From contig DEXG01000017.1 in the NCBI GenBank assembly GCA_002364005.1, positions 108,338 to 130,100 of the forward strand: 21,763 nucleotides of DNA, in the 5' to 3' direction. Numbering within the stretch: the first letter of the stretch is position 1; every line of letters starts with the position of its first letter. Shown here one piece after another: positions 7,450 through 14,893 of this stretch. The position numbers and the translations under genes are program-made. The notes below the pieces were generated by a model, which was not told the DNA's origin, searched no databases, and was given only the letters and a program-made list of their open reading frames with translations. This DNA comes from Phycisphaerales bacterium UBA3190 (GTDB taxonomy: Bacteria > Planctomycetota > Phycisphaerae > Phycisphaerales > UBA1924).

Positions 7450-7453
<4 letters not shown>
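6227..7453 (-). CDS. gspF: Type II secretion/type IV pilus platform protein GspF/PilC
   Basis: A 408-residue protein, the usual size for GspF/PilC. It starts MKFSYQAYDKAGAQKSGTIE, typical of the family's N-terminal domain, and carries two T2SSF repeats. The first is at about 68-190 (VAEFARELSVLIATGTPLVD, GESSGHLDTML) and the second at about 265-395 (TARITRLMGVLLEAKVPMLD, NGEQTGRLAEVL). Membrane helices are seen at about 168-198, 221-241 and 374-396. The protein forms the inner-membrane platform on which the GspE ATPase drives pilin insertion and extraction. The linker at 50-63 is rich in Lys/Arg. Both ends overlap the neighbouring genes by 4 bp (ATGA). No anomaly is visible. Confidence 0.96.
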
Positions 7454-9263
<1,810 letters not shown>

Positions 9264-9267
<4 letters not shown>

Positions 9268-9602
9268 AGGAAACTCCGAACCGCTGACTGCACATCTTCA
9301 AACTGCTGAAACTTGCTGGTGATCCCCGTCAGGGACATGATCTCACGCAGGGTATCGCTGATCCCGCAGAGCCGCAGCTGCTGCCCGCCGGCCCCCACCT
9401 CTTCGGTGATCTCAACGAGGGCCTCAAGGCCGTTGGACTCCACGAAGGTCATCTTGCTCGCATCGATGATGAATCGCCCGAGCGTGTTGCCCAGCACCTG
9501 GAAGGATTCGTTCTTGAGCAGCGCCGCGTCGTTCTCATTGATCACAGGCCCGTCTGGGCGCACGACCGTGACCGCGCCGTGTCTTGTGGTTTCAACCTGC
9601 AT
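9264..9602 (-). CDS. STAS-domain protein (anti-sigma-factor antagonist type)
   Basis: A 112-residue single-domain protein. The sequence MQVETTRHGAVTVVRPDGPV, then FIIDASKMTFVESNGLEALVE, follows the SpoIIAA/RsbV pattern. Ser56 in ESNGL is at the residue that serine kinases of the RsbW/SpoIIAB type phosphorylate. The start has a very strong AGGAGGTG five bases upstream. It sits 15 bp downstream of a sensor kinase and overlaps the assembly ATPase gene by 4 bp, so it is part of the machine operon. No RsbW-type kinase or PP2C phosphatase is next to it; the only HATPase domain nearby is that of the adjacent histidine kinase. Its partner is therefore unknown. The STAS call is firm; a role in controlling the machine or the kinase output is inferred from context. 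Confidence 0.93.
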
Positions 9603-9617
9603 CGCCCACCTCCTGGC

Positions 9618-11483
9618 TTACGCCGCCTGCTTCGACTCAGTCGTCCCGGGCACGAAGAGCGTGAAGGTGCTGCCCTGATCGATCTCGGATTCGAGCGTGA
9701 TGTCACCACCGTGCAGGCGTGCGATCTGGCGAGCCAGCGCGAGCCCGAGCCCTGAGCCCGTCACCTGTGAGATGCGTCGATCGTCTGCTCGTGTGAATCG
9801 CTCAAAGATGCGTTCCTGCTGCGACTCGTCGATCCCGATCCCCGTGTCGGTGATGCTCACCGACATGGCGTCGTGCTCGTCGAAGCTCGCGGTGACACTC
9901 ACCGTGCCACCGGAGGGCGTGTACTTGATCGCGTTGCCCATAAGGTTGTGCAACGCCTGGCCGAGCCGATCCCGGTCGGCCTGGATGGTCGGGAACTTGG
10001 GAGGCAGATCGAAGTCGAGCGTGATGGACTTATCCTTCGCCTGGGCCTGGTAGTCTTCCTCAAGCTCGGTGAAGAGCTGTTCGGTCCGCATCGACTCGCG
10101 GCGGATATTCAGCGAGCCCGCTTCGATCTCGGAGACGCACAGCATGTCGCCCACGATACGCTCCAGACGACGGGTCTCGGACGAGATCACATTCAGGGCC
10201 TTCTCACGCACCTGCTCGTCGGCCCCCTCGGCCTCGATCGCCTCTTCGCAGTACAGACGGATGGTCGTCAGTGGCGTACGAAGCTCGTGGGTTGCCTGCG
10301 CGATAAACGCGTTCTGTGATTGGTTGGACAAGCGCTGCTGGGTGATGTCCTCGATGAAGACGATCGCCCGAACGACCCCCTCCTCTTCGACACGCGCGAC
10401 GCTCGCTTTGAGCACCGAACCATTGGCTTCCAGGTTCTCGACATCGCCCAGTTCGACGACACGGCGACCAGATCCCTCGGTAGTAAGAATGCCACGGACC
10501 TGCTCGATGAGTGGCTCAAAGCCCTCGATCTGCGTCAGGTCCGCACCGATCATCTGATCACGCATCGAGCGTAGGAAGACCGCTGCTGCGCCGTTGATGT
10601 ACAGCACGCTCATATCCTGATCGACGAGCATCATGCCCTGGGTCAGCACATTGCACGCAGCGGGCAGCCCGAACGAGTCGCCCCCACCGTTCGTGCTCAC
10701 CGCCACGATGTCCTGCTCGCTGATCGCTCTGTCAAATGCATCGCGCTCTGCGAGCAGCGTGTTCCAAGCGGTTGCTTCGGTGCCCAGTGAATCACCGATG
10801 CGTAGGCACTCGGTGCGGCGCTCGCCCTGCTCGATCTGACGCAGCGACTCCCCGATGGCCGCCAGAGCGCCAAGACGGAACCGGAACCGGCGGTACACCA
10901 GGAGGGTGAGCACCAACCCGACAGCAGCCACGCCGACCGAAGAGGCCCTGATCATTTCAGAGCCCGCGATTGCTTGATTCTGATCGATCTCCAGTTCGAG
11001 CACAGCACCTGATTTTCCAAAGATCTGCAGCGGCTCGGTGATACGCGTGACACTCAAGCGGGGGTCCGTGACCAAGCTCGAGGGCATCTCGACACTCGAT
11101 TCATTCAACTGTGGTATTTCATTGAGCGTGATCTCGTTGGGCTCGGTTGAAGCGATGATCCCGCCATCGGAAAAGCTGACCCGACCGGTGGTGATCATGG
11201 CTGAAGCCGCCGAGTCCAGAAGCAATCGTCTCAATCCCGTCACATCGCCGTCGCTGAGGCGTATTTCCGCCTGCGATACAAGCAGTTCTGAAGTCTGGGT
11301 CACCCGTTGCTCTGCCTGGTTGGTGGCAGATTCATCGATCGTGCGTGCTGAGATCCAGATCACGCCACCGACAACGAACGAGAGAATGGCAACAAACGCC
11401 ATCCCGGTGGTCGCAACGAGGGACTCGCCGCGATCAAAGTAGCGGCGGAGGTTCATTCGTGATTTGGTCGCACTGGTGGTCAT
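9618..11483 (-). CDS. Membrane sensor histidine kinase with periplasmic sensor and PAS-like domain
   Basis: A 621-residue inner-membrane kinase. Helix TM1 is at about 24-45, a periplasmic sensor of about 130 residues lies at 46-178, and TM2 is at about 179-198. A linker and a PAS-like segment at about 270-385 (MMLVDQDMSVLYINGAAAVF) follow. The dimerisation domain has the H-box QATHELRTPLTTIR with His399; the E-x-x-T after the His is typical of kinases that also act as phosphatases. The catalytic domain has N-box NLMGNAIKYTP near 513, G1 DTGIGI near 546, F-box FERFTR near 560 and G2 GSGLGLALA near 576. All key residues are present. The ATG at 11483 has GAAAGG seven bases upstream; the internal ATG has none. 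No response regulator is encoded in the window. It is the first gene of the machine operon, 15 bp before the STAS gene. Confidence 0.95.
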   Translation of the reverse strand: MTTSATKSRMNLRRYFDRGESLVATTGMAFVAILSFVVGGVIWISARTIDESATNQAEQRVTQTSELLVSQAEIRLSDGDVTGLRRLLLDSAASAMITTGRVSFSDGGIIASTEPNEITLNEIPQLNESSVEMPSSLVTDPRLSVTRITEPLQIFGKSGAVLELEIDQNQAIAGSEMIRASSVGVAAVGLVLTLLVYRRFRFRLGALAAIGESLRQIEQGERRTECLRIGDSLGTEATAWNTLLAERDAFDRAISEQDIVAVSTNGGGDSFGLPAACNVLTQGMMLVDQDMSVLYINGAAAVFLRSMRDQMIGADLTQIEGFEPLIEQVRGILTTEGSGRRVVELGDVENLEANGSVLKASVARVEEEGVVRAIVFIEDITQQRLSNQSQNAFIAQATHELRTPLTTIRLYCEEAIEAEGADEQVREKALNVISSETRRLERIVGDMLCVSEIEAGSLNIRRESMRTEQLFTELEEDYQAQAKDKSITLDFDLPPKFPTIQADRDRLGQALHNLMGNAIKYTPSGGTVSVTASFDEHDAMSVSITDTGIGIDESQQERIFERFTRADDRRISQVTGSGLGLALARQIARLHGGDITLESEIDQGSTFTLFVPGTTESKQAA

Positions 11484-11520
11484 GAGGTGGCCTTTCGCCC
11501 GCTATCGCTGGGCACTGACC

Positions 11521-11549
11521 GTTATCGACCGTTTTGATTTCCACTTCAA
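11521..11549 (-). promoter_or_regulatory. Candidate sigma70-type promoter for the kinase/machine operon
   Basis: On the minus strand TTGAAG (-35) and GATAAC (-10) are separated by 17 bases. Each matches the consensus at four of six positions. The site lies about 38 bp upstream of the kinase start and downstream of the tRNA operon terminator, where a new promoter is needed. It is suggestive only. Confidence 0.33.
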
Positions 11550-11595
11550 CCCAATCTTGGGGACACGGCCCGATCCGCATTCTCGGACGCTCCCC

Positions 11596-11623
11596 CGGTT
11601 TGGGTGGCCAGAACGCCCAACCG
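11596..11623 (-). other. Stem-loop in the leader between the tRNA operon and the kinase operon
   Basis: The segments CGGTTTGGGTG and CGCCCAACCG pair to give a ten-pair stem with one bulged T, one G-U pair and a seven-base loop. No U-tract follows on either strand. It lies in the non-coding gap of 250 bp between the kinase start and the last tRNA. Confidence 0.45.
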
Positions 11624-11640
11624 AAGCACAAGGCCACGGA

Positions 11641-11677
11641 GCCAGCACCACCCCCGAAACCGGGTGGAATTGCTGGC
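11641..11677 (-). other. Long stem-loop directly after the tRNA operon terminator
   Basis: GCCAGCA and CCACCC pair perfectly with GGGTGG and TGCTGGC, giving 13 base pairs with a 3-base bulge and an 8-base loop. It begins just after the U-tract of the intrinsic terminator at 11681-11713. It may be a backup terminator or a 3'-end block, or part of a structured leader of the kinase operon if transcription reads through. Confidence 0.5.
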
Positions 11678-11680
11678 ACG

Positions 11681-11713
11681 AAAAAACCGCCACTGTGATT
11701 GACAGTCGCGGTT
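11681..11713 (-). terminator. Rho-independent terminator of the tRNA operon
   Basis: On the minus strand AACCGC-G-ACTGT pairs with ACAGT-G-GCGGTT (11 pairs around one G-G mismatch) with loop CAATC, and runs into TTTTTT. It lies 20 bp after the last tRNA-Tyr. This is the clearest intrinsic terminator in the window. Confidence 0.88.
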
Positions 11714-11733
11714 GAGCATCAGTTGGGTTGGAA

Positions 11734-11815
11734 TGGGCGCGGGAGGATTCGAACCTCCGAAGGCGATGCCAGCAGATTTACAGTCTGCCCCCTTTGGCCA
11801 CTTGGGTACACGCCC
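11734..11815 (-). tRNA. tRNA-Tyr (GTA), copy 2 in transcription order
   Basis: The cloverleaf folds completely: acceptor GGGCGTG with CGCGCCC (one G-U pair), anticodon arm GCAGA-CTGTAAA-TCTGC with anticodon GTA at 11779-11781, a long class II variable arm (GGC-ATC-GCC) and T-arm GGAGG-TTCGAAT-CCTCC. The anticodon arm matches the common bacterial tRNA-Tyr. CCA is not encoded (the discriminator A is followed by TTC), so it must be added by a CCA-adding enzyme. It is the last gene of the tRNA operon. Confidence 0.96.
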
Positions 11816-11830
11816 GAGTAATCAGTTGTC

Positions 11831-11846
11831 GGCTCAGAACTGAGCC
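11831..11846 (-). other. Hairpin in the spacer between the two tRNA-Tyr genes
   Basis: GGCTCA-GTTC-TGAGCC is a perfect six-pair stem with a four-base loop in the 41-bp spacer. It may guide processing of the polycistronic tRNA precursor. The role is inferred. Confidence 0.5.
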
Positions 11847-11856
11847 AGGGGGTTAA

Positions 11857-11939
11857 TGGGCGCGGGTGGATTCGAACCACCGAACACTAACGTGAGAGGA
11901 TTTACAATCCCCGTCCTTTGGCCGCTTGGATACACGCCC
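11857..11939 (-). tRNA. tRNA-Tyr (GTA), copy 1, divergent anticodon and variable arms
   Basis: This copy has the same acceptor stem and closely similar D- and T-arms as the other tRNA-Tyr, but a different anticodon stem (GGGGA-TTGTAAA-TCCTC, with one G-U pair) and a different variable arm (CAC-GTTA-GTG). The anticodon GTA is at 11903-11905. Class II variable arm and anticodon both fit Tyr. CCA is not encoded. The two copies are therefore not a recent exact duplication. Confidence 0.93.
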
Positions 11940-11949
11940 CATTTTTGTC

Positions 11950-11965
11950 GACGGGCCGTCCCGTC
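11950..11965 (-). other. Hairpin in the spacer between tRNA-Thr and tRNA-Tyr
   Basis: GACGGG-ACGG-CCCGTC is a perfect six-pair stem with a four-base loop, filling most of the 29-bp spacer. It could be a processing signal. Confidence 0.5.
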
Positions 11966-11968
11966 CAA

Positions 11969-12041
11969 AGCCACCTCTCGGACTCAAACCGAGGACCTGC
12001 AGATTACAAATCAGCTGCTCTATCAACTGAGCTAAGGTGGC
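11969..12041 (-). tRNA. tRNA-Thr (TGT) with A19-U56 instead of G19-C56
   Basis: A 73-nt cloverleaf with acceptor GCCACCT/AGGTGGC and anticodon TGT at 12006-12008. Three features are unusual. The D-loop is AGTTGATA, with A at position 19 (12023) where G is almost always found. The T-loop is TTTGAGT, with U at position 56 (11986) where C is almost always found. The anticodon stem GCTGA/TCTGC has a U29-U41 mismatch. The first two changes compensate each other. All other arms pair normally and the gene lies in an intact operon, so I expect a functional tRNA. CCA is not encoded. Confidence 0.93.
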
Positions 12042-12057
12042 GTGATCTGTCGTCTCC

Positions 12058-12124
12058 TCAGGGCCCCGTGAACCGGAGCCGCTTGGTGACTCAAAGAGCA
12101 GAGCCCCGCATCGCGAGGCCCTGA
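12058..12124 (-). other. Spacer between tRNA-Val and tRNA-Thr with alternative stem structures
   Basis: The 89-bp spacer can form an outer eight-pair stem (TCAGGGCC with GGCCCTGA), or a seven-pair hairpin GCCTCGC-GAT-GCGGGGC at 12103-12119. The two share bases and exclude each other. No other gene is visible in this stretch. Confidence 0.4.
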
Positions 12125-12130
12125 TCGAAA

Positions 12131-12204
12131 TGGGCTATACAGGACTCGAACCTGTGACCCCCAGTGTGTCATACTGGTGCGCTAGCCAACTGCGCCAATA
12201 GCCC
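12131..12204 (-). tRNA. tRNA-Val (GAC)
   Basis: A 74-nt cloverleaf: acceptor GGGCTAT/ATAGCCC, D-arm GCGC-AGTTGGCTA-GCGC, anticodon arm CCAGT-ATGACAC-ACTGG with anticodon GAC at 12168-12170, and T-arm ACAGG-TTCGAGT-CCTGT. All invariant bases are present. CCA is not encoded. It is the first tRNA after the promoter at 12216-12244. Confidence 0.96.
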
Positions 12205-12215
12205 AAAGCGGCAGG

Positions 12216-12244
12216 ATTGTACCCGCCAACCTTGAAAATGCAAA
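12216..12244 (-). promoter_or_regulatory. Sigma70-type promoter of the tRNA operon
   Basis: On the minus strand TTTGCA (-35, four of six) and TACAAT (-10, five of six) have a 17-base spacer. The -10 box ends 11 bases before the 5' end of tRNA-Val, so the leader would be only a few bases. A GC-rich stretch (CCTGCCG) follows the -10 box, as in many stable-RNA promoters. Confidence 0.68.
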
Positions 12245-12261
12245 TCCCAAGGGCTTGCAGA

Positions 12262-12275
12262 TGCGGAAATCCGCA
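12262..12275 (-). terminator. Small hairpin after the OmpA lipoprotein gene
   Basis: TGCGGA-TT-TCCGCA forms a short perfect stem 19 bp past the stop, with GGGCT/AGCCC able to pair around it. No U-tract follows, so it is a weak terminator candidate at best. Confidence 0.22.
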
Positions 12276-12294
12276 GCCCCGCGTCCGTTGGCGG

Positions 12295-12951
12295 TTATTG
12301 CGACAGGATCACGATCTCGACGCGACGGGAGGCCTGCTTGCTGCCCTTGGGCTTGGATGGACCAAATGCCGCTGAATAAATGCGATCATTGTCCACACCC
12401 TTGGCTACGAGGTACTCCTCGACGGCCAGGGCCCGCATGGCGCTGAGGCGTTCGTTGGTCTTCCACTTGTCCTTGGTTTTGACCAGTTTATCGGTATCGG
12501 TGTAACCCTCAACCCGGATCTCGTTCCCCGAGTAGGTGCTGCGGATCACCCCGACGACCTCATCGAGCGTCTGCTTGGCGTTGGTTCGCAAATCTGCCGA
12601 ACCGGAGTTGAACAGCACCTCGCTGGCGACCCCGACGACGATCGCGCCGTTGCGTGCGCTGAGATCGACACCGTTGATGCCCTCAAAGCCCGTGCGGGGC
12701 TGAGACTGGGCCGAGTTCAGATCGCTCTGGAGCCGAGCGATCTCGGATCGGAGCTGTTCGTTCTGGCTCTGGTATGCGTTGTTGCTCTCGCTGCTCTGAC
12801 GCATGTTCTCTTGGAGCCCTGAGATCCGCTCACGCAGCTGTGTGTTTTCGTCGATCGCTGCGTCGTAGTCTCGCTGTGAGACTGACTTGCAGCCGATTAG
12901 CATCATGCTCATGGCGCCCAAAGCGACCAGAACGAGCTTTGAAGTGTTCAT
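12295..12951 (-). CDS. OmpA-family peptidoglycan-binding lipoprotein
   Basis: A 218-residue protein with a lipoprotein signal peptide (MNTSKLVLVALGAMSMMLIG followed by Cys21; lipobox LIGC), so it should be lipid-anchored in a membrane and face the periplasm. Residues about 27-85 are Gln/Glu-rich and predicted coiled coil (ENTQLRERISGLQENMRQ). The C-terminal 110 residues are an OmpA_C domain: EVLFNSGSADLRTNAKQTLD, VEGYTDTDKL, NERLSAMRALAVEEYL, RIYSAAFGPSKP and ASRRVEIVI. The Asp of TDTD and the Arg of RRVEI are the usual diaminopimelate-binding positions. The ATG at 12951 has GGGAGGTG six bases upstream; the longer TTG-started frame would include this site and is rejected. It is monocistronic as far as can be seen, with a hairpin (TGCCGA-CGGTGA-TCGGCA) in its leader at 12991-13008 and no clear promoter boxes. 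Confidence 0.93.
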   Translation of the reverse strand: MNTSKLVLVALGAMSMMLIGCKSVSQRDYDAAIDENTQLRERISGLQENMRQSSESNNAYQSQNEQLRSEIARLQSDLNSAQSQPRTGFEGINGVDLSARNGAIVVGVASEVLFNSGSADLRTNAKQTLDEVVGVIRSTYSGNEIRVEGYTDTDKLVKTKDKWKTNERLSAMRALAVEEYLVAKGVDNDRIYSAAFGPSKPKGSKQASRRVEIVILSQ

Positions 12952-12990
12952 CCGTGCACCTCCCGTTGGCAATGTCGAAGTTCTGTGATG

Positions 12991-13008
12991 TGCCGATCAC
13001 CGTCGGCA
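12991..13008 (-). other. Hairpin in the leader of the OmpA lipoprotein gene
   Basis: A perfect six-pair stem TGCCGA/TCGGCA with a six-base loop lies 40 bp upstream of the start codon, in the 144-bp gap after the prepilin peptidase gene. It could be a leader structure or mark the 3' end of the upstream transcript. Nothing else is seen in the gap. Confidence 0.35.
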
Positions 13009-13095
13009 TCAGATGAGTGTATCCGGTTTGGGTGCGCGCGTGGGTCGAGCATGGCGACCAATCGCCTACTCCGCACTGATTTCATACAAGAAATG

Positions 13096-14571
13096 TCAGG
13101 GCAGATTCAGCGGCCCAGCGAGTCCGAAGATGCGTCCGAGCACGATCTCCACGATCGGTTTGCCCAGAACGACCATCATCGTTGCGATCGCCAAGAACGG
13201 CCCATACGGCATCGCGCGACTCAGCTTACCCCTAAACACTTGCGCCACAATCGCATACGCAACACCAACGAACGCGGCAAGGAAAAATGCGATGGTCGGA
13301 TCGATCCAACCCAGGCACGCACCGACCGCCGCCATCATGTGGACATCGCCCAGCCCCATCGCTTCTTTCCCGAACGCGAGTGAGCCACCGATGCGCACGG
13401 CCCAGACGACCCCGCCGGCGATCAGGTAGCCCATCAGCACCCCGCCCAGCACCACGAGCCAGATCGGCGCGTTGACCGGGGGCAGCATCTGCCCGGTTCC
13501 GGGGACCTCGGTCCAGGCCCCGTAGCGCTGAGACACAAAGAGCGTCATCGCCCACGAGCCAACAAAGGCAAGCAGCACCGGTGGGCAGAGGAACGCGAGT
13601 TCCTTGATCATCTCACGCCGGGCGTGCGGGTACATGAGCCAGTCCTGCATCCCCGATTCGTCTGCCTGATCCGGTTCGCCGATCGCTGGTACGGGTGTGG
13701 CTGCTTGGTTTTCATCGGCTGGGTCCAACGATTCAGCTTCTGCCGGGGGCTCGCTCCCGGACGCGGGTGTCTGCTTGGCCTGATGCTCGTCGTACCACGC
13801 ATCGAAATCAGCGAAGCTGCGGGTGATGAGCTTGAACTTGAGCAGCAGGTTTGAGAGCCCGAGCCCGACGATGCCGCCGATACCCATGCCGATGAACTTC
13901 CAGCCCGCGAGCCCGCCGGTGGCGAGTGTCCAGACCTCGCCAGGTGCGGTGAGCCATTTCATGCGCGGGGCATTGGGGATGACCCACGCCCCGTCAAGCC
14001 CGGGCATCATGATCGGGTTGCCGTACTTGTTGTAGAACCAGACAGCGTTACCAGTGTGCAAGAGCAACGCGACCAGCGCGGGGACCCAGGTGAGCACGAG
14101 CGGGATGGTCGAAGTCCGGGCATCGATGATGGTCATGGCAACGAGGCAGCCCGTGAGCACGAGCAGCACGACCGTCGCGGGCCAGGTGAGCCCCGGACCA
14201 TTGGCCGCCCATTCTGGGGCGATGCGTCCAAGCCCGAGGATGGCATCATCGGGCACGATGTACCACAGGGCCCAGATGCCGCCGAAGAGCAGGGCGACGA
14301 TGGACTCGACGATGGGATACTCGGGGGAGATTTTCGCCTTGCAAAAACGGCACTTGCCACGCAGCAGGATCCAACCCAATATGGGGATGTTCTCGCGCCA
14401 GGTGAGCTTGTGGTCGCACTTAGGGCAGCGAGAGGTCGGCACGACCACATCGAGCCCGCGGGGCATGCGATAGACGAGCACATTGATCAGCGACCCGATG
14501 CACGCCCCCACCGCGATCACAAAGAGGAGAATCGTCAACCAGGGCAGCATGTAGATCAACCAGTTGGGCAT
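13096..14571 (-). CDS. pilD: Prepilin peptidase (PilD/GspO, family A24) with large internal insertion
   Basis: An inner-membrane aspartic protease of 491 residues that cuts prepilin leaders and methylates the new N-terminus. The N-terminal domain has GSLINVLVYRMPRG and four zinc-site cysteines (C49/C52 and C74/C77), as in methyltransferase-competent PilD. Catalytic Asp150 lies in TIIDARTSTIPLVL and Asp409 in GLGDVHMMAAVGACLG. The family is usually about 250-290 residues with the two Asp about 60-70 apart; here they are 259 apart. The extra stretch includes membrane helices near 220-245 and a Pro/Glu/Ala-rich hydrophilic segment at 252-308. No Shine-Dalgarno is seen at the chosen ATG. It follows xseB by 49 bp. 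The substrates are probably the pseudopilins encoded at 1-3247. Confidence 0.95.
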   Translation of the reverse strand: MPNWLIYMLPWLTILLFVIAVGACIGSLINVLVYRMPRGLDVVVPTSRCPKCDHKLTWRENIPILGWILLRGKCRFCKAKISPEYPIVESIVALLFGGIWALWYIVPDDAILGLGRIAPEWAANGPGLTWPATVVLLVLTGCLVAMTIIDARTSTIPLVLTWVPALVALLLHTGNAVWFYNKYGNPIMMPGLDGAWVIPNAPRMKWLTAPGEVWTLATGGLAGWKFIGMGIGGIVGLGLSNLLLKFKLITRSFADFDAWYDEHQAKQTPASGSEPPAEAESLDPADENQAATPVPAIGEPDQADESGMQDWLMYPHARREMIKELAFLCPPVLLAFVGSWAMTLFVSQRYGAWTEVPGTGQMLPPVNAPIWLVVLGGVLMGYLIAGGVVWAVRIGGSLAFGKEAMGLGDVHMMAAVGACLGWIDPTIAFFLAAFVGVAYAIVAQVFRGKLSRAMPYGPFLAIATMMVVLGKPIVEIVLGRIFGLAGPLNLP

Positions 14572-14588
14572 CGCAGATTCATCGGCCG

Positions 14589-14609
14589 ATTCGAGGAAAT
14601 CGCTCGAAT
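14589..14609 (-). other. Perfect hairpin between xseB and the prepilin peptidase gene
   Basis: ATTCGAG and CTCGAAT pair perfectly (seven pairs) around a seven-base loop, within the 49-bp gap. No U-tract follows, so it is not a normal intrinsic terminator. It may affect translation of the peptidase gene, which lacks a visible ribosome binding site. Confidence 0.45.
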
Positions 14610-14620
14610 GAGCGCCTCAA

Positions 14621-14893
14621 TCACTCGCCATTCTCATTGAGGGACTCGGCGTTGAGTTCGGTAATGCGCTGTTCCGCTCGGTCCAGGATCGCCCGTGCCC
14701 GCTTGACCAGCTCGATACCCTGCTCGTAGCCCTTGATCGATTCTTCGAGTCCGAGCTCGCCGCCTTCGATCTGATCGACCACGCCCTCGAGCTGTTCGAT
14801 GAGCTGCTCGTAGGGGGCATCCGGCGTTGATTCGTTCTGATTGCTGGTCACGAGGTAGTCTAGCTCACTCAAAGAGACTGGGGGATTGATCAT
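14621..14893 (-). CDS. xseB: Exodeoxyribonuclease VII small subunit
   Basis: A 90-residue protein with the XseB pattern: YEQLIEQLEGVVDQIEGGEL then GLEESIKGYEQGIELVKRARAI, the conserved helix pair of the family. XseB binds the C-terminal helices of XseA to form exonuclease VII, which degrades single-stranded DNA to oligonucleotides. The annotated ATG at 14893 overlaps xseA by 29 bp; a GTG at 14851, which leaves a product of about 76 residues, closer to family length, is an alternative start. Neither has a clear Shine-Dalgarno. Confidence 0.94.
   Translation of the reverse strand: MINPPVSLSELDYLVTSNQNESTPDAPYEQLIEQLEGVVDQIEGGELGLEESIKGYEQGIELVKRARAILDRAEQRITELNAESLNENGE

Noticed and set aside
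11641..11677. Bidirectional intrinsic terminator
   Set aside because: The stem is strong, but neither strand has a T-run directly after it. The A-run at 11681-11686 serves the neighbouring tRNA terminator on the minus strand.
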